DNA of 64,000 nt. It comes from an uncultured Haliea sp. (GTDB taxonomy: Bacteria; Pseudomonadota; Gammaproteobacteria; Pseudomonadales; Halieaceae). The DNA lies in contig CAJXUQ010000008.1 in NCBI GenBank assembly GCA_913061145.1, positions 81,916-145,915 on the forward strand. Reading direction: 5' to 3'. How positions within the stretch are numbered: the first letter of the stretch is position 1; the number at the start of each line of letters is the position of its first letter. A program made the position numbers and the translations under genes. The notes under the pieces are model-generated. The model was not told the origin of the DNA and did not search any database. It saw only the letters and a program-made list of their open reading frames with translations. Below, piece by piece: positions 49,471 to 59,509 of this stretch.

Positions 49471-49729
49471 GGCTGGGTTGATCAGGGATTTGCTCGAAAA
49501 AATCAACGAGTTAGCCAATCGGGAAGCGGCGACGTCGGTGACACGGGTAACGGTCTGGCTGGGTGCCCTGAGCCATATTTCGCCGGAACATTTTGCCGAG
49601 CATTTTCGCAACGAAACTGTCGGCAGCCTGGCGGAGGGCGCTGACCTCACAGTCGAGACATCGACAGATATCCACCATCCGCAGGCCCAGGCAATTCTCT
49701 TGAGGAGTATAGACATTGCCGAGGCCTGA
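49463..49729 (+). CDS. hypA: HypA-like nickel metallochaperone, shortened and cysteine-free
   Basis: 88 aa; begins [48 protein letters not shown] and ends AILLRSIDIAEA; no Cys codon anywhere between start and stop. Confidence 0.85.
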   Translation: MHEAGLIRDLLEKINELANREAATSVTRVTVWLGALSHISPEHFAEHFRNETVGSLAEGADLTVETSTDIHHPQAQAILLRSIDIAEA

Positions 49730-51863
49730 GTGCCGCCATATTCAGGTTACCGGCCTGGTCCAGGGGGTGGGTTTTCGGCCTTATGTTTACCGGCTGGCGC
49801 AGCAGCTGGGCCTGCAGGGTGAAGTACGCAATCGTTCGTCAGGCGTGCGTATTACGGTACAGGGTCACATGGCGGCGCTGGACCAGTTTTTGACTGAGCT
49901 TCGCCGGAATGCTCCCGGACAGCGGCAGGAGTTTTCGGTAGAGGTGGCCGCAGCAACAGCGTGCAGCGACTTTGTGATTGCGCCGAGTCAGTCTGACGCT
50001 GGTGTCGCCAGCACGCTGCTTGTGGATCAGGCAATCTGCGATGACTGTCGTCGTGAGTTTCACGATCAGAGCGATCGGCGTTATCACTATCCGTTTATCA
50101 GCTGCACGTCCTGTGGTCCGCGCTTTTCCATTTGTAGGCGGCTGCCCTGGGATCGGAACAATACCAGCTGGCGCCGGTTTTCCCTCTGCGCAGCGTGTCG
50201 ACAGGAGTACGAGTCGCCTCTGGACCGTCGCTTCCACGCTGTGGGTATTTCCTGTCCGGACTGTGGTCCGGTGTTGTTCACTGCTGACGGTCTGCAGGGC
50301 GATGCGGCATTACAGGAGGCCTGTGCTGTTCTGGAGCGCGGTGGTGTGGTTGCCGTCAAAGGTAGTGCCGGATTCCACTTGCTGGTGGATGCGCAGAATC
50401 AGGCGGCCGTTGCGGGCCTGCGCGAGCGCAAGCGACGCAGTAAACCACTCGCGGTGCTGGCTCCCACGTTCGAATGGGTGCTTGAAAATGCCCATACCGA
50501 GGCTGCAGAGCGTGCTGCCCTGAAGGGAGCTGCAGCGCCTATCGTGTTGCTCAGGGCGTATGGCGAGATGCAGGAATTATTGGCGCCTGGCCTGGGTACA
50601 CTGGGCGTCATGTTGCCCAGCAGTGGTATTCAGCTATCCATAATGCGGGAGCTGCAGCGCCCTCTGGTCGTTACGAGTGCCAATCTTTCCGGTGCGCCGC
50701 TGATTTATGAAAATGACACCGCGCTGTCTGCGTTGGCTGACATTGCCGATGCGTTCCTGTTGCACGATCTTGATCTGGTACAGGGCCTGGATGATGCCGT
50801 ACTGCGGGTCATGGCTGGCCAGTCGGTCAGTCTTCGACTTGGGCGAGGCTTGGCGCCCCAGATACACACTGTACCGGTAGCCCGCTCATCGCTGGGTTGT
50901 GGCGCGCATTTGAAGGTCAACCTCGCCATGCAAGAGAGGCATACGCTGATCGTTGGCCCGTACATCGGCGATCTTCAGGGAGCTGGCAACAGGCAGCGTT
51001 ATCTCCAGCAGAAGTCCACAATGCCCGCTTTTTTCCAGATTGATGCAGGGACTGAAGTCACTGATCTGCACCCCGATTATGGTTCTAGCGTGGAGGCGGA
51101 TGATCACGCGCTCACGGTGCCGCACCACGTAGCCCATGCCATGGCTGTTTGGCTGGAGCATCAGCCGGACCCCCCTTTTCAGGCGCTCACCTGGGACGGT
51201 GTTGGCCTGGGTCCCGACGGCACGGTCTGGGGGGGAGAGTGCCTGCAGTTTGAGGCGGGAATGGAGTGGCAGCGCCTGGGTAGCATTCGCCCGTTTCAGT
51301 TGCCAGCGGGGCACGATATCGCCCGGTTTCCAGGCAGGATCGCCAGAGTCCTGAGCGGCGAGACGTATCCCGGCAGGTCGATTGCCTGCTCAAGCATGGG
51401 CCGATTAATCGAGGGTCTCGCCGCTCTGGCCGGGCTTCGGGAGGAAAACCTGTTCGAGGCCCAGGTCGCCATGGAGTGGGAAGCGCTCGGCCACCGTGCA
51501 ACCAACGCGTCGCACATGGATTTCACCTTGGTTGGCGCTGATCTGGACTGGCGCCCGCTGTTGCCGGTGGTTGCTGACCGTAGCGTCAGTCTGTCTGCCC
51601 GTGCCCTGGGCTTTCATCAGGCATTGGCCAGAGCGGCGCTGCGCCAGTGCCGTCTGGGGCGTGGTGATAGCGTTCTGCTGTCTGGTGGGGTTTTTCAAAA
51701 TCGCCTGTTGGTAGAGCTGATGGTTGCTGGCGCCAGGGAACTTGGATTGAAGCTATTGCTGCCCGGGCGACTCCCGCCCAACGATGGAAGTATTGCCGCT
51801 GGGCAGTGTGTGGCCCTCGCCATGGGTGCAAAACAGACCGGAGTTTCTCAGCAATGTGCCTAG
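49716..51863 (+). CDS. hypF: Carbamoyltransferase HypF
   Basis: Acylphosphatase domain (RHIQVTGLVQGVGFRPYVYRLAQQLGLQGEVRN), zinc fingers (CDDCRREF...CTSCGPRF...CAACRQEY...CPDCGP), YrdC-like and Kae1-like domains. Confidence 0.96.
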   Translation: MPRPECRHIQVTGLVQGVGFRPYVYRLAQQLGLQGEVRNRSSGVRITVQGHMAALDQFLTELRRNAPGQRQEFSVEVAAATACSDFVIAPSQSDAGVASTLLVDQAICDDCRREFHDQSDRRYHYPFISCTSCGPRFSICRRLPWDRNNTSWRRFSLCAACRQEYESPLDRRFHAVGISCPDCGPVLFTADGLQGDAALQEACAVLERGGVVAVKGSAGFHLLVDAQNQAAVAGLRERKRRSKPLAVLAPTFEWVLENAHTEAAERAALKGAAAPIVLLRAYGEMQELLAPGLGTLGVMLPSSGIQLSIMRELQRPLVVTSANLSGAPLIYENDTALSALADIADAFLLHDLDLVQGLDDAVLRVMAGQSVSLRLGRGLAPQIHTVPVARSSLGCGAHLKVNLAMQERHTLIVGPYIGDLQGAGNRQRYLQQKSTMPAFFQIDAGTEVTDLHPDYGSSVEADDHALTVPHHVAHAMAVWLEHQPDPPFQALTWDGVGLGPDGTVWGGECLQFEAGMEWQRLGSIRPFQLPAGHDIARFPGRIARVLSGETYPGRSIACSSMGRLIEGLAALAGLREENLFEAQVAMEWEALGHRATNASHMDFTLVGADLDWRPLLPVVADRSVSLSARALGFHQALARAALRQCRLGRGDSVLLSGGVFQNRLLVELMVAGARELGLKLLLPGRLPPNDGSIAAGQCVALAMGAKQTGVSQQCA

Positions 51864-52102
51864 CGATACCCGGAAGAGTCATCAGCATCAGCGGCGTCGG
51901 CCTTGAGCGACAGGCCCTGGTTCGCTTCGGCGATGTTGAACGTGTCGTTAACCTGTGCCTGACGCCAGAGGCAGTAACAGACGACTACGTCATTGTGCAC
52001 GTGGGTTGCGCGATCCGGGTATTGGATCAGGAGGAGGCACAGCGCGCCTTGTCCCTGCTGCATGAGCTGGCCTCGATGGAGCGCGGTCATGCGGTTTCTT
52101 GA
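51854..52102 (+). CDS. hypC: HypC/HybG/HupF family hydrogenase maturation chaperone
   Basis: [62 protein letters not shown]. Confidence 0.95.
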   Translation: MCLAIPGRVISISGVGLERQALVRFGDVERVVNLCLTPEAVTDDYVIVHVGCAIRVLDQEEAQRALSLLHELASMERGHAVS

Positions 52103-53192
52103 GGAGTTTCGGGACCCTGTGCTGGCTGAGGCGATCGTTGCCCGAATCGCTGGCCTGGTAACTCGGCCGTGGGTCCTGATGGAGGTCTGCGGCGGTCAGA
52201 CTCACGCCATTATCCGGTATGGTATCGATCAATTGCTGCCTGATTCAGTAGAGCTGATTCACGGTCCGGGATGTCCCGTCTGTGTCACGCCAGTAGCCTG
52301 CATTGATGAGGCGCTTGAGTTGGCTCGAAGGCAAGACGTGATTTTCGCGACCTTTGCCGACATGTTGCGAGTGCCAGGCAGCGATACGGATTTACTGGCC
52401 TGCAAAGCCATGGGAGGAGACGTCCGCACGGTTTACTCACCCCTGGACGCAGTGCAGTTGGCGCGTGAGAATCCCGGGCGCGAGGTCGTTTTCTTTGCGG
52501 TTGGCTTTGAAACCACGGCACCCGTAAATGCGCTCAGCGTTGTGCAGGCCAAGGCATCCAGCGTCGACAACTTTTCCCTGTTGGTCAGTCAGGTTCGGGT
52601 ACCACCGGCTATTGAAGCAATAGCCGGCTCGCTCGGTAACCGGGTACAGGCCTTTCTTGCTGCGGGACATGTGTGTGCTGTGATGGGCTATTGGGAGTAC
52701 GAGGCGGTAGCAGCTCGTTTGGGAGTGCCTGTGGTTGTGACCGGCTTCGAACCACTGGATGTTCTCCTCGGTATTGAGGCTGCGCTGGGACAGCTTGAGC
52801 GCGGTGAGGCCCGGGTCGAAAATCAATATGCCCGCTGTGTGGACCGGGATGGGAATCGCGAGGCACAGAACTTGATGAAGCAGGTCTTTCGCGAGACCGG
52901 ACAGTCCTGGCGGGGTTTGGGCAGGCTTGAGGCCTCCGGACTCCAGCTGCAGGGTCGTTACGCCAGCTACGATGCCAGGGAAAAATTCGCCTTGAGTGGC
53001 GTACCGTCCAGGGAGTCAGGTGAGTGCCTCGCCGGAGACGTCCTCACTGGACGCATCCGCCCCTATGAGTGTCCACGTTTCGGCAGGGAATGCACCCCGG
53101 ATTCCCCACTGGGAGCTACCATGGTGTCCGGTGAGGGCGCTTGCGCGGCGTACTATCGCTACCGCCGAAATGCAGGAGCACACCGTGCCTGA
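52089..53192 (+). CDS. hypD: Hydrogenase formation protein HypD
   Basis: [78 protein letters not shown]. Confidence 0.96.
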   Translation: MRFLEEFRDPVLAEAIVARIAGLVTRPWVLMEVCGGQTHAIIRYGIDQLLPDSVELIHGPGCPVCVTPVACIDEALELARRQDVIFATFADMLRVPGSDTDLLACKAMGGDVRTVYSPLDAVQLARENPGREVVFFAVGFETTAPVNALSVVQAKASSVDNFSLLVSQVRVPPAIEAIAGSLGNRVQAFLAAGHVCAVMGYWEYEAVAARLGVPVVVTGFEPLDVLLGIEAALGQLERGEARVENQYARCVDRDGNREAQNLMKQVFRETGQSWRGLGRLEASGLQLQGRYASYDAREKFALSGVPSRESGECLAGDVLTGRIRPYECPRFGRECTPDSPLGATMVSGEGACAAYYRYRRNAGAHRA

Positions 53193-54195
53193 GTGTCGTT
53201 TCCCCTTCACCAGATATCCCGTCGTTACGCTTGCTCATGGTGCTGGTGGTCGTTTCACCCAGCAACTGATACGGGATATTTTCTCTGCGGCCATGACCGA
53301 TGTGCAGGCGGATCAGGATGGCGCTGATCTCGTATTTCAGGACCCGCCCGACAGTCGCCTGGTGTTCACCACGGATTCCTACGTCGTCAGCCCGCTGGTG
53401 TTTCCAGGTGGGGATATTGGCAAGCTTTCGGTGATCGGCACCTGCAACGATCTCGCCGTGTGTGGCGCCGAGCCTGCGTATCTGAGCTGTGGCTGGATCA
53501 TCGAAGAGGGTTTTCCGACCGAGTCATTATTCGCGCTGGCACAGTCCATGGCCCTGGCTGCAGCTGACGTCGGCGCCAGAATCGTAACCGGCGATACGAA
53601 AGTGGTAGAGCGCAGTCACGGTGACGGTGTGTTCCTGAACGTGTCCGGTATCGGTGTGCGCAGGTTTTCCTGCCATCCCCGGCGTATTCAGCCCGGTGAC
53701 GTGGTGATTGTCTCCGGTGACCTGGGCCGGCACGGTGCCTGCATCCTCGCCCAGCGAGAGGATTTGCAGATTCAGACGCCAATAGAAAGTGACTGTGCCC
53801 ACCTGTGGCCTGCCGTCGCGCGTTTATCGCCTTTGGCTGAGTCTGTTCACTGTATCCGCGATCTCACTCGCGGTGGCCTGGCTACGGTTTTGGCGGAGCT
53901 CAGTGAAACGGCTTCCCTGCAGATAACCATCGAACGCGACCGGGTGCCCGTCAGCAAGAAAGTGGCTTCGGTCTGCGAATTGTTCGGTATGGATCCTCTG
54001 TATATGGCCAATGAGGGTCGGATGGTGGTGTTTGCCGAGCCGCGGCGTGAAAAACATATTCTGGAGAGTCTGGGTGCCGGCGCCCGAACGATTGGCGTCG
54101 TGTCTGAAGGTCGCGGCGTCGTCGCCAGCAGTCATTTGGGCGGAAGCCAGATGCTGGACATGCTCAGTGGTGAGCAATTGCCGCGGATCTGCTAG
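53186..54195 (+). CDS. hypE: Hydrogenase expression/formation protein HypE
   Basis: [69 protein letters not shown]-terminal LPRIC (thiocarbamoylated Cys). Start could be GTG 53186 or ATG 53170. Confidence 0.95.
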
Positions 54196-54401
54196 CGCTG
54201 ATAGTCATTTGGCGTGTGTGAAATCTACGGGATCGAACGTGTTGAACTCGCCCTTGATCTCCGTTTCACGGCTTGCAGTTTCTTCGGTCTTAGTGGTTTA
54301 GGCATCAACAGTACATTCAGCGGCGGCTATCTAGGTCCTGCTGTTTCTGCTTAAACTATGCCCCGCCGACCGGCGACTCACATTTATTGCAGGAGATGGA
54401 C

Positions 54402-55455
54402 TTTGGAAGCGCAACACATTACACGACGCAAACTTATCGCCGCGGCACTCGCTGGAGCTGCAATGAGTACCGGTTTGCTTACAGTTTCCCCAGGGGCGCT
54501 GGCCGGTGTGAGCCTGAAGATGTCCAACAAGCGGGGGTTGACCAATATCAAGCGTGTCAGGTTGGGGAGTGTCGCGCTGGCCTGCCTGACTGAACGCAAA
54601 CGCCAAATTTCGGTAGGCGGCGGGTTTCGCAGTATGGGTGGGGCCTCACAGGCAACCGTGCAAACCAACCTCACTGGCTTGACGGAAGCGGACTTTCAAG
54701 CAGCGGCAGACGCGGCTTATAACGCCGTCTTCGCCGCGTTGGCTGCCAGCGGGGTAGAGGTACTGGATAACAGTGCACTGCTCGCAGCTCTCCGGGAGAG
54801 TGAGCCCCCGCAGGCCAATGGCACCGAATACTCTTTTCCTGAAGGCAACAAGCAAAGTAGCAAGGCGGTGATATACGGCGCGAGTGTGTTTGGCGGCTAC
54901 GTACCGCTTCCTGAATGGACACCTGCTTCGCCCGGTCTTGCGGGTATTGGCTCCATGGGACTGGTGATGTCGGCAAATCGCGTCGCCACCCTCTTTTCCC
55001 AGCAAGCGGGCGAGGACGGGGTGCCCATACTGGGTGTGTTGATTGGCGTAAGCCCAGTGCGTATCGAAGCAGATTTTGGGTCCGACTGGCGTGTTCCGGA
55101 TGCTTTTGGCAATGGCGGCCTGGCGCGTACGGGAACGTTGAGCACAGAAACCGGGCTCTCCTCTCATCCCCTGCTCACCAAGTTGGAGGTTTTCCCCGCG
55201 AGCGGAAAACCGGCGCAAATCAGAACAGAAGACGAAATCGGTATCCAGGGAGGCGTAGGCAGTTTGGCGGATACCACGGATGGCGTGACTCAGGCAGCAC
55301 AGGGCATTGGCAATGTCTTGTCTGCTTTTGGTGGGTCGGGTCGTCAGTCCAAGACAACCCGTTACACGCTGGAGGCCGATGTGCCTTCCTACACTGCAGG
55401 CGTGGCCGCACTCGCGAGCGATGTGACGACGGCGCTGGCGGGTGGCTTGTCCTGA
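54402..55455 (+). CDS. Hypothetical exported protein with Tat-like signal
   Basis: ORF 54358-55455; from TTG 54402: LEAQHITRRKLIAAALAGAAMSTGLLTVSPGALAG (TRRKLI motif, hydrophobic stretch, ALAG cleavage). No family recognised. Confidence 0.6.
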
Positions 55456-55602
55456 ACGTCTTGCACTGGCCTCGCGAGTTGTCGGAGAAGATGTGTGCTA
55501 CTTTGCTTATACGCTGAAGAGTAAACCGGTGAGGTCAGTGAAGAAGATCAGGTGTGAAACAAATACCGTACGCGGGTACCAGTCCTGCAATGGCGCGATC
55601 TC

Positions 55603-56259
55603 GTGATTGAGGATTTCAAGGGCGATGAGTCCTGGCGAGTCTTCCGCATTATCAGTGAATTCACTGAGGGCATAGACAGGTTGTCTTCTTTCGAGGAGAT
55701 CATCACTATCTTTGGCTCGGCAAGGCTTGCCCCTGATTCCTTTTATTACCAGCGTACCGTCGAGCTGGCGTCCAGGCTGGGCAACGATGGCTTCGCGATC
55801 ATGTCGGGCGGTGGGCCGGGGATTATGGAGGCGGCAAACCGCGGTGCAGCGGAGGCGGCCACGCCCTCCATCGGCTTGAATATTGCGTTGCCGGCAGAGC
55901 AGCAGTCGAACCCCTACCAGACAACCTCGCTGAACTTTCGCTATTTCTTTGTGCGTAAAGTGATGTTCGTCAAATACTCCATTGGCTATGTTTGCATGCC
56001 GGGCGGGTTTGGCACCCTGGACGAGCTGTCGGAAGCGCTCACCCTGATGCAGACCCATAAAGCGTATCCTCTGCCGATTATCTTATTTGGTGTCGACTTC
56101 TGGTCCGGCCTGGTGACGTGGTTCAGGGAGCAACTGGTTGGCGAAAAGCTGGTTAAAGAGCAGGATCTCGACCTTCTGCATGTGACTGACAGCATTGATG
56201 AGACTGTGGCTATCCTCCTCGCGCATCGGAAGTTGAAGCGAGCTTACCGGCACCGTTGA
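55603..56259 (+). CDS. LOG-family / TIGR00730 Rossmann-fold protein
   Basis: FGSARLAPDSFYYQRTVELASRLGNDGFAIMSGGGPGIMEAANRGA; GYVCMPGGFGTLDELSEALTLMQTHK (PGGxGTxxE). Confidence 0.92.
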   Translation: MIEDFKGDESWRVFRIISEFTEGIDRLSSFEEIITIFGSARLAPDSFYYQRTVELASRLGNDGFAIMSGGGPGIMEAANRGAAEAATPSIGLNIALPAEQQSNPYQTTSLNFRYFFVRKVMFVKYSIGYVCMPGGFGTLDELSEALTLMQTHKAYPLPIILFGVDFWSGLVTWFREQLVGEKLVKEQDLDLLHVTDSIDETVAILLAHRKLKRAYRHR

Positions 56260-56364
56260 GTCGCTATGGTAGAGGCGGAAGCAGAGCGTGCGAGGCTCCC
56301 TGCCCGTTGGTCGCTAGTTCACAGCTTGCAGTTTTTCTCGCCGGCCATGACGCGCCTGAACTTT

Positions 56365-57138
56365 TCAGCTGGCGTCATCCTTGAGCGTGGCTTCGCGCGT
56401 GCTGACAATTGCCATGGTAATCAGGCCCGTAGGTACCGCGAACACGCCAAGCCCGATCATAAGGGTAAAAAAGGTGAATATCTTGCCGCCCACGGTGACA
56501 GGGTACACATCGCCATAACCCACGGTCGTGAGGGTGGCCAGTGCCCACCAGAAAGAATGGAACACGGACGCGAAGGTTTCGGGCTGTGCGTCGCGCTCGA
56601 AGAAATAAATTCCCACAGCGGCGAGATAAAACACAAACAGCGCGCCAATGCCAAATACGGCGAGGTCAACGCGCACAAGGCGAAAGGCATCGCCAATGCG
56701 CTTGGCGGCATCGACGTAGCGAACGAGCTTGAATAAACGGAACAGCCGAAACAACCAGAGAATGCGCAAGCTGCGCAAATCCAGCCCGAGCTGCAGATAA
56801 AATGGCAGAATCACCAGCAAATCGATAAGGCCATAAAAACTGAAGATGAATGCCAGACGTCTTTCGCTAAGCCAGAGACGCAACAGATATTCGATGGTGA
56901 ATACGGTTATCACGAACACTTCAAACCTGCGCAGGTTGGTGCGTACCTCCTGCGGCAGGTCGGGCAGGGTCTCCACGGTAAACGCCACAATAGAGAGCAC
57001 AATCAGGGCTTGAATCAATATTTGGCAAATTCGCCCGAAGAGCGTTTTATTACCGGAAAAAACTGTCTGCAGCCGCCTCCGCAGGCTGGTTTTCTCTGCC
57101 GTCAACTCTTCCTCCTCCTGTGAATCACCCTCGTGCAT
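56365..57138 (-). CDS. Voltage-gated-type ion (K+) channel protein
   Basis: Six TM-like segments, arginine-rich S4 (LRSLRILWLFRLFRLFKLVRYVDAAKR) and selectivity filter TLTTVGYGDVYPVT. Confidence 0.93.
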   Translation of the reverse strand: MHEGDSQEEEELTAEKTSLRRRLQTVFSGNKTLFGRICQILIQALIVLSIVAFTVETLPDLPQEVRTNLRRFEVFVITVFTIEYLLRLWLSERRLAFIFSFYGLIDLLVILPFYLQLGLDLRSLRILWLFRLFRLFKLVRYVDAAKRIGDAFRLVRVDLAVFGIGALFVFYLAAVGIYFFERDAQPETFASVFHSFWWALATLTTVGYGDVYPVTVGGKIFTFFTLMIGLGVFAVPTGLITMAIVSTREATLKDDAS

Positions 57139-58769
57139 CAGCCGGGATAGTCAAAGCGCTGCACGGCGGATTGCTCGCCACTTTTGTAGGTCAGTTGCAC
57201 GGTCACATAGTCTGTACTGCGCGGCACGATGATATACATAGGCGTCTTGGCGTCGATGGGTGCCATCCCAGCCTTGTTCCAGGGCTTGAAGCGAAAGTTC
57301 TTGTTTGGCTGAGCACTGTTTAATCCGTACTGTATATTCCTGATACTGCCGCGGTAGCTCATCAGGTGCGTGAAGTACAGCAGGCGCTTGCCCTCGTAAT
57401 CCCGAAAACTCACCCAACTTGTTGTGGTCGATTCCAGAATTCGCTGGTTTGCGTCTTCGCTTTGCTGCTTGCCCTTGAACTCAAAGCTATAAGGCCCCTG
57501 CACAATGCCTTTGATATCGCGGTAGCGGATTTCAAGGCGTGTATCACGCTGGCTGGCAGGAAGGGTGAAAAACATTTGCGGCATGGGCTTGCCCGTTTGC
57601 GGGTTGATGGCACTGCTATCCCCGGTGCTGCGCGGTTCGGTGCTGCCCTGCACATTCCACAGTATTTCGAGCGCCGGCTCGGCGATGCCGACGGTGACGG
57701 TGTAACCGGAATTGTTGACGCCAAAGGACAGAGAAACAGGGTTCTCCAGAACACCTTCGCCTAAGCCGTTCAGAGCCTGAAGCCGCGCTGCCGCATCGTT
57801 GCGCCATTCTTCCACCAATGCCTGATCGATTATGTGCTTGAGCAGGCCGCCGGCTTCGTCCGCCGTCTGAAACTTCTGCAGGTAACGCTGCTCTTCGCGT
57901 TTGTCGGCTAAAGTTTGAAACCCCAGGCGGCGCGCGGAAACGTCTTCGCTGAGATGATAGTAAGCCGGTGCAAATTGCGGGTGCTGCTCTGCATAGGTTT
58001 CAAGCGCCATTACACGTTGAGGGGCTGGCAGGAGCAACAGTCGAACATAGGCCGGCATGCCGTCTTCCTTGCCCGCCATCAGAGTTGTGTAGGTTTCGCG
58101 AGCCCCCGCGGTGCCTTCCTGCACTGTCAGAAACGCCAAAAACCGGAGATGCGGATCGAGAAGCGGTAAATCACTGCGAAAATAGCTGATATACGAGCGG
58201 CGCGCGGCAGAATAATCGCCACCGAGTTCCTGCAGCCTCGCGTTGTGATAGTAGTCTTCCGGCGAGCGCGGCTTGTCGATTAACCCGCCGCTGGCGAAGT
58301 TCTCTCTCATCTCCTCCAGCGTACGGAGCACCTGAGCGGAATTATCCTCAAGGCGTGCGGCGCTTTCACGCAGGCTTTGGGTATCTTCGGCAATGCTGTC
58401 GAGTTTGGCGTCGATGATACCGAGGCTGGCCTGCAATTCAGCAACGCCGGGGATGGCTGCAGCGATAAACCCGCTTTCTTCCGCGTCCTCACCGGATTGA
58501 AAGAAAACAATCAGGCCAAATACACCGGCTGCAATGCCGCTAAAGGCCACGCTGCCCAGAAGCTCTTCATTGCCACGACGATACAGAATGAACAGAAGCA
58601 CGAAGGCAAGTATGGCAATAGCGAACATATAGAATGCGAATGGCGCTATTGGCTGCAGGACATCAGCGATGAGACCGCCGATGGTGCATGCTGAGCCAGT
58701 GATTGTGAGTGTGGTGTTGCGTAGGCTCTGGAAGACGGCACGATTAGTGAGGGACTGAAGAACAGGCAT
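57138..58769 (-). CDS. Uncharacterised membrane protein with TM pair, coiled coil and large soluble domain
   Basis: 543 aa; two hydrophobic segments (PFAFYMFAIAILAFVLLFILYR; SVAFSGIAAGVFGLIVFF), coiled-coil-like LDSIAEDTQSLRESAARLEDNSAQVLRTLEEMRENF, C-terminal beta-rich region. Stop overlaps channel start as ATGA. Confidence 0.75.
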   Translation of the reverse strand: MPVLQSLTNRAVFQSLRNTTLTITGSACTIGGLIADVLQPIAPFAFYMFAIAILAFVLLFILYRRGNEELLGSVAFSGIAAGVFGLIVFFQSGEDAEESGFIAAAIPGVAELQASLGIIDAKLDSIAEDTQSLRESAARLEDNSAQVLRTLEEMRENFASGGLIDKPRSPEDYYHNARLQELGGDYSAARRSYISYFRSDLPLLDPHLRFLAFLTVQEGTAGARETYTTLMAGKEDGMPAYVRLLLLPAPQRVMALETYAEQHPQFAPAYYHLSEDVSARRLGFQTLADKREEQRYLQKFQTADEAGGLLKHIIDQALVEEWRNDAAARLQALNGLGEGVLENPVSLSFGVNNSGYTVTVGIAEPALEILWNVQGSTEPRSTGDSSAINPQTGKPMPQMFFTLPASQRDTRLEIRYRDIKGIVQGPYSFEFKGKQQSEDANQRILESTTTSWVSFRDYEGKRLLYFTHLMSYRGSIRNIQYGLNSAQPNKNFRFKPWNKAGMAPIDAKTPMYIIVPRSTDYVTVQLTYKSGEQSAVQRFDYPG

Positions 58770-58918
58770 AGGCGGCGGTCACGGCTTTTGTTTCAATACT
58801 ACACTGTGATATTCCGTTCGGCTATTTTGAGTAAAAAGGCCGCGCGGGGCCGCGCAGAGCTACTACAAGCGGGTGGCCACTCGAATGAAAACACGTTCAT
58901 GGGCAGTCCGGTTCACGA

Positions 58919-59353
58919 CTAAACCAGAAAGTTGAGATGATCCCTGAGGTCGCCCTTCAAATCGAACAACGAATAGTCACGATAACGGAACCGCCAGAGA
59001 CCCGCTACCCGCTCGAATTCGTCGTGATAACGCCCCGCAGCAACGACCTGTAAGGGCAAGGTATCAGTCGCCTGCAGGACAGTGTAATAGGAGCGACAAG
59101 TTGCCGCATCGGCCTCTTCGTTCACTTCAATAATCGGATTGGTAATGACGTGTTTGGTGAGCGGTGTACCATTGGGGTGGATTTTCACCCATTGCTGCCA
59201 TTGCTCTAGTAGTCCTTGGCTGTCCAGGAGGGCACCTTGGCTCTTGATCGTTGCACTATCAAACAGAGCGGCAACCGCTTCCAGTTCGCCGCTGTCCATT
59301 AACTCAGCGTAGCGATACAGCAAATTAGCGATCTCAGTAGCACTGTTACTCAC
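58919..59353 (-). CDS. Nuclear transport factor 2/SnoaL-like family protein
   Basis: SNSATEIANLLYRYAELMDSGELEAVAALFDSATIKSQG...VAAGRYHDEFERVAGLWRFRYRDYSLFDLKGDLRDHL. Confidence 0.85.
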   Translation of the reverse strand: MSNSATEIANLLYRYAELMDSGELEAVAALFDSATIKSQGALLDSQGLLEQWQQWVKIHPNGTPLTKHVITNPIIEVNEEADAATCRSYYTVLQATDTLPLQVVAAGRYHDEFERVAGLWRFRYRDYSLFDLKGDLRDHLNFLV

Positions 59354-59509
59354 TGTTTCTCTCCTGGGGCGGCAACCGCCTGTAATCGTCAACTGTAGCC
59401 GGCGTCAGGCTGGAGGTCGCGTGCGGCCTGTGGCAGTAACTTCGCCAGTATCAAGATGCGCATCTTAGCCTTTTCTTCATTCAGCCCCCGTTACACCTGG
59501 CAAAGAGGC

